Positions 1 through 12,395 of a stretch of DNA of 64,000 nt are shown here, in pieces. Origin of the DNA: Chlorocebus sabaeus (Eukaryota; Chordata; Mammalia; Primates; Cercopithecidae); contig NC_132910.1 of NCBI RefSeq assembly GCF_047675955.1, positions 114,621,143 through 114,685,142 on the forward strand, given 5' to 3'. The notes under the pieces are model-generated. The model made no database searches, had not been told where the DNA came from, and saw only the letters and a list, made by a program, of their open reading frames with translations. Every line of letters starts with the position of its first letter. Within the stretch, counting starts at the first letter, position 1. A program made the position numbers and the translations under genes.

Positions 1-655
1 TTAATTCCTAGTAGGAATTTAAAATAGTATAGCCACTATGGAAAACATTTTTTCAGTACCTGAAATTGTTAAACACCGAGTTACCATAAGACCAATCAAT
101 TCCACTCCTAAGCATCTAACCAAGAAAATAAAAATATAGGTTCACATAAAAACTTGCATTTTGAATGATCACAGCAGCATTATTCCCAATTGCCAAGAAG
201 TGAAAACAGCCCAAATAAATTGATGGACAGATAATAAAATGTGCTGTATTCATACAGTGCAATATTATTGACAATAAAATGAAATGAAGTTTTGACACAT
301 GCTACAACAGGGATGAACCTCAAAAACATGCTAAATAAAAGATGTCAGTCACAAAAGACTACATATTGCATGATTCAATTTATGTGAGATGTCTAGATTA
401 GACCCATCTACAGAGACAAAGTAGATCATAGTTGCCCAGTTGGAGGAGGCAAATACTGGTTGGGAATGGAGGAAGGGCTGGTGAGTAACCGCTAATGCAT
501 ACAAGTTTCTTTTGGGATACTGAAAATGTTCTAGAATTAGATTATACTGATGGTTGCACAACTCTGTAAATATATTAAAACCGCTGAATTGTGTGCTTTA
601 AATGAATCAACTTAATGATATGTAAAATATATCTCACTTGAGCTGTAAAGAAAAA
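1..655 (+). mobile_element. L1M fragment: ORF2 end and 3' UTR
   Basis: Diverged but continuous likeness to the L1 ORF2 C-terminal region: 'caattccactcctaagcat', then 'ttgccaagaagtgaaaacag', then 'gatgaacctcaaaaacatg'. It runs into a mammalian-wide L1 3' UTR. The element is cut by the window start. Confidence 0.75.
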
Positions 656-664
656 AACAAATGT

Positions 665-895
665 ACAATAGAGAATATTGAAAAAGCCTAAAGTCTGTTC
701 TTTGGCAAACATTGGTCATAACTAGCAAGAAATATAACAAAAAAGAGACTAAGCAAAATATCAATATTTGAACAGAAAAAATGACATCACTATAGATTTT
801 ACAGACATTAAGTGAACAATAGGACCCACTTTATGTTAATAAATTTGACAATCTAATTATCATTTGGATGACACAGAGATGGCTCTAGAAAAACA
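665..895 (+). mobile_element. L1M ORF2 internal fragment
   Basis: Resembles the central ORF2 stretch ('aaagtctgttctttggcaaa', 'ctttatgttaataaatttga'). It lies just after an L1 3' end, so it belongs to a separate copy or a rearranged one. Confidence 0.5.
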
Positions 896-1119
896 TGACA
901 TCACACTTAATACAGAAATGAAATAAATTATGCCTTTTACATTTCTGAAATTCACTGAAATCTTTATTCACTGTAATGGTTTTTTTCCTTTTTGTGTTTT
1001 TATACAATCCTTTTTTTGGAGGTTCCTAGGAAGGGAACACGGCGTGTTCAATCTACCCCTCTGAAAGGAAAGCAGACATTTGTGTAGAAAGGAAGTAGAA
1101 AAAGGCAGATGATTTGAAT

Positions 1120-1295
1120 GAAACACTTTTACTTTTACTTATTTATTTCTATAAATTCAACTTTGATTTGGGGGTACCTGTGCAAGTTTGTTTCATGGGT
1201 ATATTGTGTGATGCTGAAGTTTGGGGTACAATTGATCCCATCACTCAGGTAGTGAGCATAGTACCCAATAGTTTAACGTGATTAGAAGAAAACAT
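1120..1295 (-). mobile_element. L1 3' end fragment
   Basis: Reads as the reverse complement of a primate L1 3' UTR: 'gggggtacctgtgcaagttt' through 'tagtgagcatagtacccaat'. About 175 bp, heavily 5' truncated. Confidence 0.75.
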
Positions 1296-1299
1296 CGCT

Positions 1300-1700
1300 T
1301 TGTCCCTTGAAGATGAGAAGGTAGAATAAAAGTATGATCTCACTTACATATGGAATCTAAAAAGTTGAACTTACAAAAGCAGAGTAGAATGACAGTTCCC
1401 AGGGGTTGGGAGGTGGGGGAAAAGGGGAGATGCTTGTGAAAATATACAAAGATTCAGTAATCTAATGTAAGCATAGTGACTCTAGTTAATAATGCTGCAA
1501 TGTATACTTGAAATTTCCTAAGAATTGACCTTAAGTGTTCTCAACCCTGCCTGCCCCCCGACCCCGGCCACACAGAGATAAATATGCAAAACTATGTTAA
1601 GTAATGAATACGTTAATGATTTTGGTAATCATTTTACAATGTATATGTATATAAAGACATCATGGTATACATCTTAAATAGGTATATACGATTTTTTACT
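1300..1700 (+). mobile_element. L1M 3' UTR fragment
   Basis: Matches older L1 3' ends: 'gtgactctagttaataatgc', 'tgtatacttgaaatttccta', 'ttaagtgttctcaaccctgc', ending with 'gtatatataaagacatcatg'-type sequence. A C-rich interruption sits at 1550-1570. Confidence 0.75.
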
Positions 1701-1859
1701 TTGCAAATATACATCAATAAATCTGGATATACTGCATTACCTTTGTATAGCGAACTCAACGTATTATAGTAACTCAAAGATTAGCACACACTGTATTAAG
1801 ATTAGGTAAAAGAATGTAATTCTTTCAGTAAAAAAAAATCAATACACGGGGGCTAGGAA

Positions 1860-2210
1860 GCGGGGAGGGATGAAGAGACGGAGCAGAGGATTTTTAGGGC
1901 AGTGAAACTACTCTTTATGCTACTATCATGATGGAAACATATGATTATAAATTTGTCCAAACCCATAGAATGTACAACACCAAGAGTGAACTCCAATATA
2001 AACTATGGACTTTGAGTTAGTATGACACACAAATGCAGGTTCATCAACTGTAACAAATGGACCACTTTGGGGATGTTAACAGTTGGGGAGACTATGCTTG
2101 TGTAGGGGCTGAGGTAGATGAAAAATTTCTACACTTTTTGCTCAGTATTGCTAAGAACATAAAATTGCTATATAAAATACAGTCTATTTTTTTTCAAAAA
2201 AAAAAAAAGA
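1860..2210 (+). mobile_element. L1MB/L1MC-type 3' end
   Basis: Typical ancient L1 tail: 'aatgcaggttcatcaactgt', 'aacaaatggaccactttggg', then a G-rich tract and a terminal A stretch at 2197-2208. Confidence 0.75.
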
Positions 2211-2995
2211 ATTAATGTGAGCCAGTAGCAGTGGAACCTAAATATAAGAAATTACAGAAAATATAGTTAATGATATGCTTCCAGGTTTTGATAATGCAGT
2301 TATGCATATAGTTGCACTAATTTTTAAATTTATTCTCACATAGTAAGAGGCAATAATGACATCAGCAATGTTGTACCCATTGGATAGTTCTAGTTTGTCT
2401 AATTTCCATAGGTGAAATTACTCAACCCATGAAAACAAGATAACCAATTTTTATTTTCAGTCTCATTGCAATATGTGTAATAAAATTTGGTTGGTATGAC
2501 AATGTGTCTGTGGAAGTTGACAACTTGGTAACTGCAGTGTGAAAAGCTATTTCATTTTTTATCTTTAAAGAATTACTGGATTGTTAAATTAAATTTTATT
2601 CCTGTAGGCTCCATCAAACACACAGAAACCAGGTGTCTAAGTTCTCATATCAGCATTTGAGTTGCTGGTTTCTTAATGTGGAATCACAAAGCTGTACTTA
2701 CGGATTATTTCACCTAATAATTACAGTTGACAATTACTATGGTGATATAAAAATAATTTAACGGGCCATCAACTAAGAGGTGGCTTTTGGCTTTTAACCT
2801 AAGGAATCGTCTTCTAATGTTGAATACTTTCCTGATTGGCATTATGCTAAAAAGTTAAAACAAATTAAACCTAAAAAAGAGAATCTATCAAACAACTTTA
2901 CCTCTTCCAGAAATGTAGTAGATAATTATATGTACCCATGAGGATAATCAGTCAGCCATATCAGGTATATCTGATATCTATCTATCTATCCAATC
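2211..2995. other. No feature recognised
   Basis: AT-rich intronic sequence with no ORF, repeat family or RNA gene that I can name. Confidence 0.5.
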
Positions 2996-3185
2996 TTAAT
3001 GTGTCACCTTGGGCAAGATGTTTAACCAAAATTCTAGATTCCCATCTGTGAAATGGGGAACACAGTATCTACATTAGAGGCCTATTTTGAGAATCATGTA
3101 TCTCTAAGATATATATGTATATATACGTATTAGAGAATATTACATATATATGTAAAATAAGTGTTTAGTAACGGTTAGTTAAGCA
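2996..3185 (+). mobile_element. MIR SINE
   Basis: Contains the MIR core 'caccttgggcaagatgttta' and 'catctgtgaaatggggaaca'. Its 3' part is degraded into an AT microsatellite near 3108-3150. Confidence 0.75.
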
Positions 3186-3267
3186 TGAATTTAAATTAAG
3201 CTTTTTTTTTTTTTTTAATGAAGTCACTATTTGTATCTTTACCTGAGCATATTTTTTGCAGCACAGA

Positions 3268-3458
3268 AGAGTGTCTTAGAGCATGAATCCTAAACTTTGA
3301 TTTACTTACAGGGTAAACTTTGACAAATTACTTACCTTTTTCCTCTACAAAATGAGGAGTTTGTACATTTCTTATAATGCTGTGATGGGGATTATATGAG
3401 TTGTTAACATGCAGGGGCCCATGGCACGCAGTATGTATTCAATAAAGGTTAGCAATAT
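3268..3458 (+). mobile_element. MIR SINE
   Basis: MIR order is preserved: 'aaattacttacctttttcct', 'aaaatgaggagtttgtac', 'gggattatatgagttgtt', ending 'gtatgtattcaataaaggtt'. Confidence 0.75.
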
Positions 3459-4289
3459 TTGCTTTTGTCGTGTTATTTTTCTATCCTGTGTTTTGTCAAG
3501 TGAGCGAATACAAATACACTTACATGTTCTTGTTTCATTCCCAAAGAATTTGTTTGACACACACTTCTCTTCACTGTTCACTGGGAATACCCATTGTGTC
3601 TGTTTTTTCTTTTGCCCCTTCTCTCTTCACTTTTATTTCAGGTTCAGGGGAGGCATGTGCAGGTGTGTTCCATGGGTAAATTGTGTGCCATTGATGTGTG
3701 GTGTATGAATGATCCCCTCACCCAGTTAGTGAGCACAGGGTGCAATAGGTAGTTTTTCAACTTATGTCCCCTTGCCCTCCTCCCTCTTCAAGAAGTCCCC
3801 AGTGTTTATTGCTTCCCCTCTTTGTGCCCATGTGTATTCAGTGTTTAGCTGCTGCTTATATGTGTGAACATGCGGTAGTTGGTTTTATGTTCTTGGGTTA
3901 GTTCACTTAGGATAATGGCCTCCAATGTCATTCATGTTGCTGCAAAGGACATGATTTTATTCTTTTTTTTTTTTGGCTGCATAGTATTTCATGGTGGAAA
4001 TGTGCCATATTTTCCTTATTCAGTCCACCATTGATGGGTATCTAGGTTGATTCCCTATCTTTGCTATTGTGAATAGTGCTGCACCGAACATGCGAGTGCA
4101 TGTGTTTTTTTGGTAGTACACCGTATTTTTCTTTGGGTATATACCTAGTAATGAGATTGCTGGGTTGAATGGAAGGTTTGTTTTAAGTCCTTTGAGGAAT
4201 CTCCACACTGCTTACCATAGTGGCTGAACTAATGTACATTTCCACCAGCAGTGTATCAGTGTTTGCTTTTCTCTGCAACCTTGCCAACA

Positions 4290-4552
4290 TCTGTTTTTAT
4301 TTTATTTTATTTTTTAAGTTCCAGGGTACATGCGCAGTATGTGCAGGCTTTTTACATAGGTAAGCATGTGCCATGGTGGTTTGCTGGATCTATCAACCCA
4401 CCACCTAGGCATTAAGCCCAGCCTGCATTAGCTCTTCCCTAATGCTCTCCTCCTGCCACCTACCCCCAACAGGACCCAGTGTGTGCTCTTCTTCTCCTTG
4501 GGTCCATGTGTTCTCATTGTTCAGCTCCTACTTATAAGTGAGAATATGTATT
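4290..4552 (-). mobile_element. Nested L1PA-like 3' end (first insert)
   Basis: A fresh 3' UTR start ('aagttccagggtacatgcgc') appears in the middle of the host L1 ORF2 and runs to 'cttataagtgagaatatgta'. About 260 bp, 5' truncated, same orientation as the host. Target duplication unclear. Confidence 0.8.
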
Positions 4553-4734
4553 GTCTTTTAATTTTTTAACAATAGCCATTCTGGAGTGGTGTGAGATGGT
4601 ACGCCATTGTGGTTTTGATCTGCATTTATCTAATGATAAGTGATGATAAGTATTGTTCCATATGTTTGTTAGATGCCTGTATGTCTTCTTTTGAGAAGTG
4701 TTGGTTCATGTCCCTTGCCCATTTTTTCTTTTTC

Positions 4735-5022
4735 AATTTATTTGCTTCTTTAAAAATGTTTTCTTTTAAGTTCAGGGGTACAAGTACAGTTTTGTTACAT
4801 AGGTACACTTGTATCATGAGGGTTTGTTGTACATATTGTTTCGTTACCCAAGTATTAAGCCTAGTATCCATTATTTTTCCTGATCCTCTCCCTCCCCATA
4901 CCTTCCACTCTCTGAAGGCCCCAGCATGTGTTCCCCACTATACATTCCTGTGTTCTCATCATTTAGCTCCCACTTAGAAGTGAGAGCACGTGGTATGTGG
5001 TTTTCTGTTCCTGTGTTAGTTT
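4735..5022 (-). mobile_element. Nested L1PA-like 3' end (second insert)
   Basis: Starts again at the L1 3' UTR ('aagttcaggggtacaagtac') and ends near 'ctgttcctgtgttag'. A target-site duplication is visible: 'ttgcccatttttt' near 4717-4729 and 'ttgcccatgtttt' near 5024-5036. Confidence 0.82.
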
Positions 5023-5278
5023 TTGCCCATGTTTTAATGGTGTTTTTGTTTTCTGTTTGTTGAATTGTTTAAGTTTTTAAGTGATTCTGGGTATTAGACT
5101 TTTGTTGGATGCATAGCTTGTAAATGTTTTCTCCCATGCTGTAGGTTGTCCGTCAATTCCGTTGATAGTTTCTTTTGCTGTGCAGAGCTCTTTAATTTAA
5201 TTAGTTCCTGCTTAACAATTTTTGTTTTTGTTGCAATTGCTTTTTGAGATTTAGTTATAAATTATTTGCCAAGGCCAA

Positions 5279-6230
5279 TGTGACTAGGTTAATGAGGAGA
5301 AGGATTGTGCCTTTAAAAAACAAACTGCATATTGGTTGCGTAGGATAGCGTTTGGTATACAACTGATTCAATATAGAGTAGCCAGGTAAATTAATGAAGA
5401 TATTTTCCAACTGGGTGACTACTGTGATTCAAATATTTCTGAATGAGAATATAGCCAATCACTCATTTTCTCTGTGATTCATTTATTCCTATTTTGTTCC
5501 ATGATAACAAACAGCTATGGAGCCCAAAATTGCACTTAATGATGTACAATGCTGAATACTAAACAATTCATAAATTAGACAGTACAATCTGTAATGGACC
5601 TGGTGGTTGATAGTGGACTTATGAAGCTTATGTGTTACAGATGGAGAATCAGCAGAATAATTGTGCCAGGTTAAGAACCGTCATGCTATATCATGTAACG
5701 GTCTCTCAAATATGTACATGAACAAAACATTCTCTATGAAGCAGCATAAAGGACTGGGAAGATATAGGACTCTGGATTCCTGTTTCACCACTTTTCTAAT
5801 CTTTCTAGATCTTAATTTCTCTCTCTGTGTAAGAAGAAGGGTTATTACCTACTTTCATAGTTACTGCGAACTTTTAGAGTACACATCCAAATTCTTTGGC
5901 TTAGAAAAACCATTAAAATATTATGATTGTATTATTAATTATTGTGTCTTGATACATAAATTTCTTTGAGAACTATAATTTATTTATTTCACTTGTCTTT
6001 TACATGGAAACAGCTCTGGAGAGTTAAGTCCTATTCTAACAGGTCCCATTTATTTCCAGTTACAATTTTTATTGTGAGGCAAAACCAAGCTGACTCAACA
6101 AAGATCAGGCTAATCTGTCCTGCCTGCTCCCTTTTTATAAAGCATAAAAGCATTCCCACTAAAGCAAAGACAAAGAAGAAACCTTTGACACCTTTGTTAT
6201 CTGTGAATGGGGAGAAACAATGTACTTCAG
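5279..6230. other. Unique sequence with a possible old MIR
   Basis: Mostly unrecognised. The part at about 5750-5915 weakly follows MIR order ('gactctggattcctgtttca', 'taagaagaagggttattacc'), but is too diverged to assert. Confidence 0.4.
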
Positions 6231-6231
<1 letters not shown>

Positions 6232-6281
<50 letters not shown>

Positions 6282-6288
6282 CACACAT
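6232..6288 (+). repeat. (CA)n microsatellite
   Basis: About 21 uninterrupted AC units at 6233-6274, followed by 'atatatacacacata'. Likely polymorphic. It makes meaningless Thr-His and Val-Cys runs in overlapping frames. Confidence 0.95.
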
Positions 6289-8347
6289 AGGGCCTCTCCT
6301 ATTTGAGTTTCCACCCACTGATCCTCTGATAACGAAATTAAGATACTAAAAAACTAAAGTGTTCTAAGCACTATACACATAGCAGAATTAAACAACCACT
6401 AAGAATTAAACACCTTTCAGAGGAACTCACAATGTCATTTATATCTAAATTAAGCAGACAGACATGACACATTTTGATAAAGAGCAGCTGTGAACATGAT
6501 CTCACGACTTTACTCCTTAGAGGAAACGATTTATTCATGTGAGGAGCATTTTTAGATCAATTATTACTATTGTGAATAATCATGTTTTGACATTGTTCAG
6601 TAACTATACAATTAAAGTTAATACGATACTTTAAGCTGCACAGCTAATGTAATTTTTTCCTCACGGTGTGAAGTTTAAAGCATCAGTCTCCCCTTTGCAT
6701 TCTTCAATTCAATCTGTTTCCATAACAACCGTTGGGATAATTTTTAACGATTTTACTTTCCTACAAAAATCAAAGTTCTTAAAAGGCATTGCGTCTTTAG
6801 CTTAATTTCTCTCATTTGTTTGTGATGGTTATTCTAATAAAAATTTAGATTTCATTCACCATTGCCTTCGGCAGTACTTAGCAAAGGCTTTGTAATAGCA
6901 GTTGGAAACAATAACTGATACATGATTGAATGAGAAAGAATTAAAAGGAGGGAGAAAAATGAGGAAAAAAAAACACAGCTGAAAACTCTATCTGCTTTGA
7001 CCTGATTTCTTTTCAGAATGCATTAAGGCCACTGTATAATAAACTGGCCCACTTGCACAGAGACTAAAAGAAATAAGGGTGAGTCTGTTGGAAATAAGGC
7101 AATAGGTTTACTGAGAAATTTAATATACTCAACTTCCTCTTTCTGTTTACCATTTATTTGGATTCCAACAGAGGCTATGTTTGCGGGGCAATTCTGGTCC
7201 GTTTGCTGTAGGTGGATGTATGATTTCCTTTAACCTTGCAATTGACTAAGAGTAGAAGATGGAAATAACTGGGAAGAGAGTCAGGAGGATGTCACTGGTA
7301 AATATTAACCAGTAAATTTGGTTTCTTTGTAAGGACAAATTTACATTTCATTGTCATATGCATTGGGGAAACTATCTGCAATATTCTAGATTCTTACTGA
7401 GGGCAGAATTTTAGTATTACAGAATGTAATTTTATAATCATTTTAGTTTCTGAAACTTTTACAATGTATTTTGATCACAGAAACCATCTCGGACTTGTTT
7501 GATTTTTATGATTAGTTCTTCCATATTTTAAGGCATATGGCATTTCTAATAGGCAGAAAAGGTTTAATATACAAGATATTGTGCTTAATAGAGTTTTGTA
7601 AGAAAAACACAATCCCACTTTTGCTCAGTTCATGCGCTGTACTCAAGGAATATAATAAAAACTTAATAAAATTTGTGGAATGCATAAACAGCTTGAGCAG
7701 AGCACAAAAAACTGAGTGAAAGCCAGATCGTTTTCTGTATGATATCCAGAGAATGACAGTGTTTATTAAATAATAAAGAATGGGATTCTAGAAGAAAAGA
7801 AAATCTCAAGTCTAGGGGCTGCTTTCATCCTACTATTGAAATACCCAAGTGGGCTGGGTTAGCTTAAAACAAAGGATAATTGAATGGCCTATAAGTAACA
7901 AGAACTAGAACAACAATAAGCTGATAATGATAAGATTACTCAATTAAAACATAAAATTCATTTACACACTTCTTAAAGTCAAAATAAAAGTCTATAATTT
8001 TCATTCTTGATCTTTCAAAAGTTTCATAAGTTTGAAACTAACTTTCAACACATCTACTCTACTTTGAAAACAAAAAATTATGACAAAATTAAACTTGATT
8101 ATTTTTAGCTGCTTGTTTTATTAATACTGAGGCTGTGTAAGAAGGTATTTGATTCAGTAGCTGAAAATTTGACTTGCAAAACAGTAAATTTGTATTATCA
8201 GTAAATTTGTTTTATTTCTAGAGATTTTTTATGTTAAATTAGAAAAATCTTGGCATTTAAAATCTGACAGAACCCAAGCTCACCAATCCTCCCTTCTTAC
8301 CTGCTACTACTTTTTTCTTTATTTGACTTTTTCAAATTACAGTTTGT
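6289..8347. other. Unique intronic sequence, nothing recognised
   Basis: Two kilobases without a repeat I can name; one of the longer repeat-poor blocks here. Short ORFs such as the one at 7537-7719 show no protein likeness. Confidence 0.5.
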
Positions 8348-8643
8348 CTTTTTTTTTTTTTGAGATGGAGTATTGCTCTGTCACCCAGGCTGGAGTGCAG
8401 TGGTGCAATCTCAGCTTACTGCAACCTCTGCCTCCTGGGTTCCAGCAATTCACCTGCCTCAGTCTCCCAAGTAGCTGGGATTACAGGCAGCCGCCACCAC
8501 GCCTGGCTAACTTTTTGTATTTTAATTAGAGACGGGGTTTTCCCATGTTGGCCAGGCTACTCTTGAACTCCAGGCCTCAAATGATCCTCCTGCCTCAGCC
8601 TCCCAAAGTTCTGGGACTACAGGCATGAGCCACTGCACCCGAG
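8348..8643 (-). mobile_element. Alu (AluS-like)
   Basis: Full-length Alu in reverse: T13 tail, 'gagatggagtattgctctgt', 'tagctgggattacaggcagc', ending 'gagccactgcaccc'. Several substitutions place it among older Alu copies. Reading frames through it are not genes. Confidence 0.95.
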
Positions 8644-9086
8644 TTAGAGTCTTTCCACTAGTGTTGTGCAAACAACAGGATCAACTTCTCATCATGGGTG
8701 TTGCGTATAAATAACCTAAAAATTAGAAGACCTAAATTCTTACGATTTGGAGTATATTGCCTAAACTCTTAACAGTCCTATTTCATTATCTGTTTGAATA
8801 ATTAAATCTGCATTGTACACACCTGAGCACAATGGGTTGTAGCTGTAATGAAACGATGGACATAAAGACTGCTTTGAAAAGTTTTATAAATATATGTCTG
8901 ATTACAAGTCATTTTTCATTTTAATTTCATATATGTGTATTACATACTTCTCCTTGAGAATTTCTTATCTAGTTTCACTTCTTTAATTTTTTTCTAGAGC
9001 AAGAAGCATCTCATCCTGGAATATAATACACAGGTTAGAAAGTGTGCTCTGAGCTGATGAATATATGTTTGAAAGTGGCAACTCAC
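8644..9086. other. Unique sequence, weak MIR-like part
   Basis: Part of 8725-8890 loosely follows MIR ('tcctatttcattatctgttt', 'aaagactgctttgaaaagtt'). Not secure. Nothing else seen. Confidence 0.3.
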
Positions 9087-9210
9087 CTCTATCAGACACA
9101 TAGAATGACACTTTGCTCTTTTTTTCTTTGTAACTACAGTCTATTTGGAGCCTCAAAAAATCATCATTGATTATAGGAGTGTAATTTTCTCTGGAGTCGT
9201 TGCTGACCAT
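9087..9210 (-). other. Exon-like open segment of unknown identity
   Basis: On the minus strand, TGTCATTTTAG is followed directly by ATGGTCAGCAAC. The frame is open for 41 codons (MVSNDSRENYTP... ending VSFYVSDR) up to GTGAGTTG, a good donor, and continues open beyond it. It contains no recognised repeat. I match it to no protein. ORFs of 60-75 codons are common by chance in this window, so only the coincidence of both splice motifs makes it notable. It could be a cryptic or non-coding exon of MARCHF1, or chance. Confidence 0.15.
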
Positions 9211-9900
9211 CTAAAATGACATTTTTTTAATCTTCTTGTTTTGACTTCCATGGATTTTTCAACTGTAATCCTCATAAAATGTTTCACCTTCTTACTTCTG
9301 ATTCTTATGATCTCCTTTGCTCTCATTTTAAATTTAATATTGAAACTCTGATTTGATTCAGTAAATTCCTTAAGGGTATAGTCGGTATAAGATGTTTTTG
9401 TTTTTAAAGAGTAAAATCATGTTACGCTAAATTTAAGAGAGAGGTTTCTCCCCTGGCTATCATACAAGATGAGGCCACATCCCACCCTTAGGTTACAATT
9501 GTGAGGATATGTGCTTAATAAGCATAATCTTCTAAACCCCTCAAGGTTATTATTCATTATGAAAGATTTTAAGCTCAATAAATATTTTCTGAATTTAAAA
9601 TGCGGGTAGTATGAATTGCTCTACAGATTTAAAAAAGCAAAAAAAAAAAACTACTCTTTTCAATCAGGACAGTTATAGAGAACTGTATGTGGAAAACGAC
9701 TATGAGACTAGCTATAAGTCAGTCAATGCAGAGCAGAAAATAATCTAGTAGATATGCATAATCTTAGATTATAAAGGAAATATCCTATTTGTCTTTATGC
9801 CACAGTGCAATAAATTGTTATCTCATTTATAATCTTTGTGTTTAGCCAAATATGTACAATCCAAATAATGACTGTCTTCTTCCCCTTAACCTGAGAAAGG
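9211..9900. other. No feature recognised
   Basis: AT-rich intronic sequence. An A11 run lies near 9641-9650. No ORF of note. Confidence 0.5.
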
Positions 9901-10150
9901 CGTGATAGAGTGGCCCACTAGATAGAGACTGATTGGACTGTTGGATTCCCATTTTCACAAGTTATTACCTAAGTTACCTTGGACAGGTTTTAAAATTTCT
10001 CTATACCTCAGTTTCTTTATTTATTAAAGGGGGGTAATTATCACACTTGCCATACTGAATTATAGTTAAGTATTAAAAATAAGATTATTTGTAAAACACT
10101 TAGAAAAGTTCTTGGAACATAATAATCAGCCACCATCATTATTATAGTCA
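9901..10150 (+). mobile_element. MIR SINE
   Basis: Long MIR: 'gttaccttggacaggtttta', 'cctcagtttctttatttatt', a G-rich 'ggggggtaattatca' equivalent of the core, 'aaacacttagaaaagttctt' and 'aacataataatcagcc'. Confidence 0.8.
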
Positions 10151-12395
10151 TCTTTAGATGGGGTATAATTTGTACTGGAAAGCCTCAACTGCTCTGGATG
10201 ACAGCAAAATAGTAATAATAAAAGCATGGGTATATAAAATGGAAATGTAGGATAAGCAGGCTACTTACCAAAGAAGGAATGCATTTCTGATATAGGCTGG
10301 CTAAATGCTTTCAATTTCCCTATTCAGGTTATATAGGAAGACTGTATTTTTCATCATTCCTACAGATTCATTAGTCTATGTCACTGGTTTCCAGCCAAAG
10401 GTATCAGGGTAGAAGTGATGCATATCACTTCCAAACCTAAACCATATATCTCCATGATTACCCACTCCCACTGTTTCTCTTCTCTGATAAATTCAAAAGC
10501 CATATTTATAATATAATAGCAGCAAGAGAACTCTGTATTTTTTTTGTTGGAGTGTCATATTATCTGTATCAGACTGACTGGTGAGCAAAAGCAAACTTTT
10601 GTCACGTTAAGTCTGAAATGTCTGAGTTTATTTATTAAAGCTCCTATCTTTAACTTTCTATACTGATTACTAAGCTATTGCCTATTGACCCTAAACCCAT
10701 TTTTCTATATTCTACTTCAAGATCCTAAAGCTGGGAGACTTCAAACGAGATTTCTTCTTTGCCACTATGCTTTTGGGTGGGTTCTGCCAATGGTAGTCCT
10801 GAAGACAACTAGAAGTCAGGAGGACAAACAACTCATTCTTTATTCTGTTTCTGTCAGTGTCACTCCAGGAAGGCTTCTTTAGATCAGTAATGGATGTTGG
10901 GTACAGTTTCTAAGTTTATTTTACACTTGCTGAACTATCCTTATTGCACTACCACCACCCCAAATGTCTAAAAATAGAGAAGTGCATCCTCTTCAGGGGT
11001 GTGGGTCCTAGATATACAGGATCCCACCTCTGAACCCCTGAGGTACCTGTATCTGGGGAGATGCACTCCTCCTCAGAGGACCAAGACACAGTTTTGAGGG
11101 GCTTGTCCTCTAGCCTTTCAGGTTCTAACAATTCCAGCCTCCTCCCTTTGTTACTCTTCTGCATGAGGGGTTGTTACTTCTACAGATATTAAACTTGTGA
11201 ATCTTTTTGACATGTTAGCTTTCCAATACCAGATTAAATACTTTTGCATATTATATTCTCTTTGTTAAAATTGCCTGTTTTCTTTCTGTTTTCCTGACTG
11301 TACTCAAATTTTTATACCATTGAAATATAGAAATTTGAAGACAAAGCCTGTGCCACCATAGCACAAATCTAAAATATATAGTATTTCTTTAATGGTTGGG
11401 CAATGGGTAGAAAGGAAAGTGATTCAAAAGTAGAAAGCCTTCTAGTTGCATAATGTTTTGTCAAAACTCTTGGTAAAACTGCTGCTTGAATTAACTAGAG
11501 AGGCAGACAGTGAGTCTGCTGGGCTGGCAATACTCAAAAGAGATTGGAAAACAAAACTTTAATAGTGTATGTTGACTACTACTGGCTACATTTGGCGGAG
11601 TATTACAAGAGAAACATGAGTGGCTAGTGTGAAGGCAGATACATAGAGAAACAGAATACAGAAGTTTCCAGGACTTATTGACCAAAATGGCTGGTTTCTT
11701 CTAAAGCCCAAATGGTGGAACATGACATTGATGAAGGCATTGAACAACAAAGGCCCACTGAAAAGTTCCATTTGTGTAGCAGACTCAAGGCAAACCCTAC
11801 TGAGATCTCAGGGTATTGTAGTACAAAATCCCATGATTCCGGAATTTAACACTTAAACGTTTAAAACTTAAAATAAACTCTAGGTCCCATTATCTTCCCC
11901 AAACAGGAAAAAAAATAAGGTAATATAGCTCTCAATAGGCACTTCAAACACGGTTAAACAGGACAATGGAAAAAGAGAAACATCTGAGAAGTCATAGCCA
12001 GAGGCTACAGGGAACTATGGACAAGGAGGATATCCCAGGGAGGTGGTCAGACCCTATTCCTGACCTCTAGATTGGGAGACTTTATAATGTCTTTCCAGCA
12101 GGATTGTGCCTGTGACTGACATGTGTACCTGATTCTTTCTTTAAGTATCACAGTTTATTGTGGTTTCCCTTTTCCTATGCTTCTCTTTTATATTAGCTGC
12201 ATGGGAAGTGGATTGCAAAATGCAGGTAACTTGTTCATGGGTGATTCATTTTCATCATTTGATGAGGACAATGGCTAGCCAGAGATCATGGATTTGTGCT
12301 GAAATTAGTGACTGAAAGAATTTGAATTGTCACTCGTGAAGAGTAATCATCTCTTTTCAGGAGATAATGGAACATGACATGAATATCTGGTGACC
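10151..12395. other. Mostly unrecognised; one old repeat piece
   Basis: Bases 10395-10490 ('gaagtgatgcatatcacttc', then 'caaacctaaaccatatat') resemble the middle of the same interspersed repeat type as 12400-12770. The slightly less AT-rich stretch 10940-11180 has short ORFs on both strands but no likeness I recognise. Confidence 0.35.

Larger units (their letters stand above)
3625..5278 (-). mobile_element. Primate L1, 3' end to ORF2, host of two nested L1s
   Basis: Antisense L1 reading from its 3' UTR ('ggttcaggggaggcatgtgc') back through ORF2 ('gctgcatagtatttcatggt', 'tgctattgtgaatagtgctg'). It is interrupted at about 4290-4550 and 4745-5022 by two further L1 3' ends, after which its ORF2 resumes each time ('agccattctggagtggtgtg'; 'ctgtgcagagctctttaatt'). 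The minus orientation is sense relative to MARCHF1. Confidence 0.85.

Noticed and set aside
2973..2990. Short (TATC)n considered as a microsatellite feature
   Set aside because: Only about four units; too short to list separately.
4591..4977. 128-codon plus-strand ORF and its 81-codon minus partner
   Set aside because: Both cross junctions of nested L1 3' ends; frames are broken and antisense or partial.
5966..6349. 127-codon ORF with a Thr-His run
   Set aside because: The run is a translated (CA)n microsatellite and the rest shows no likeness to any protein.
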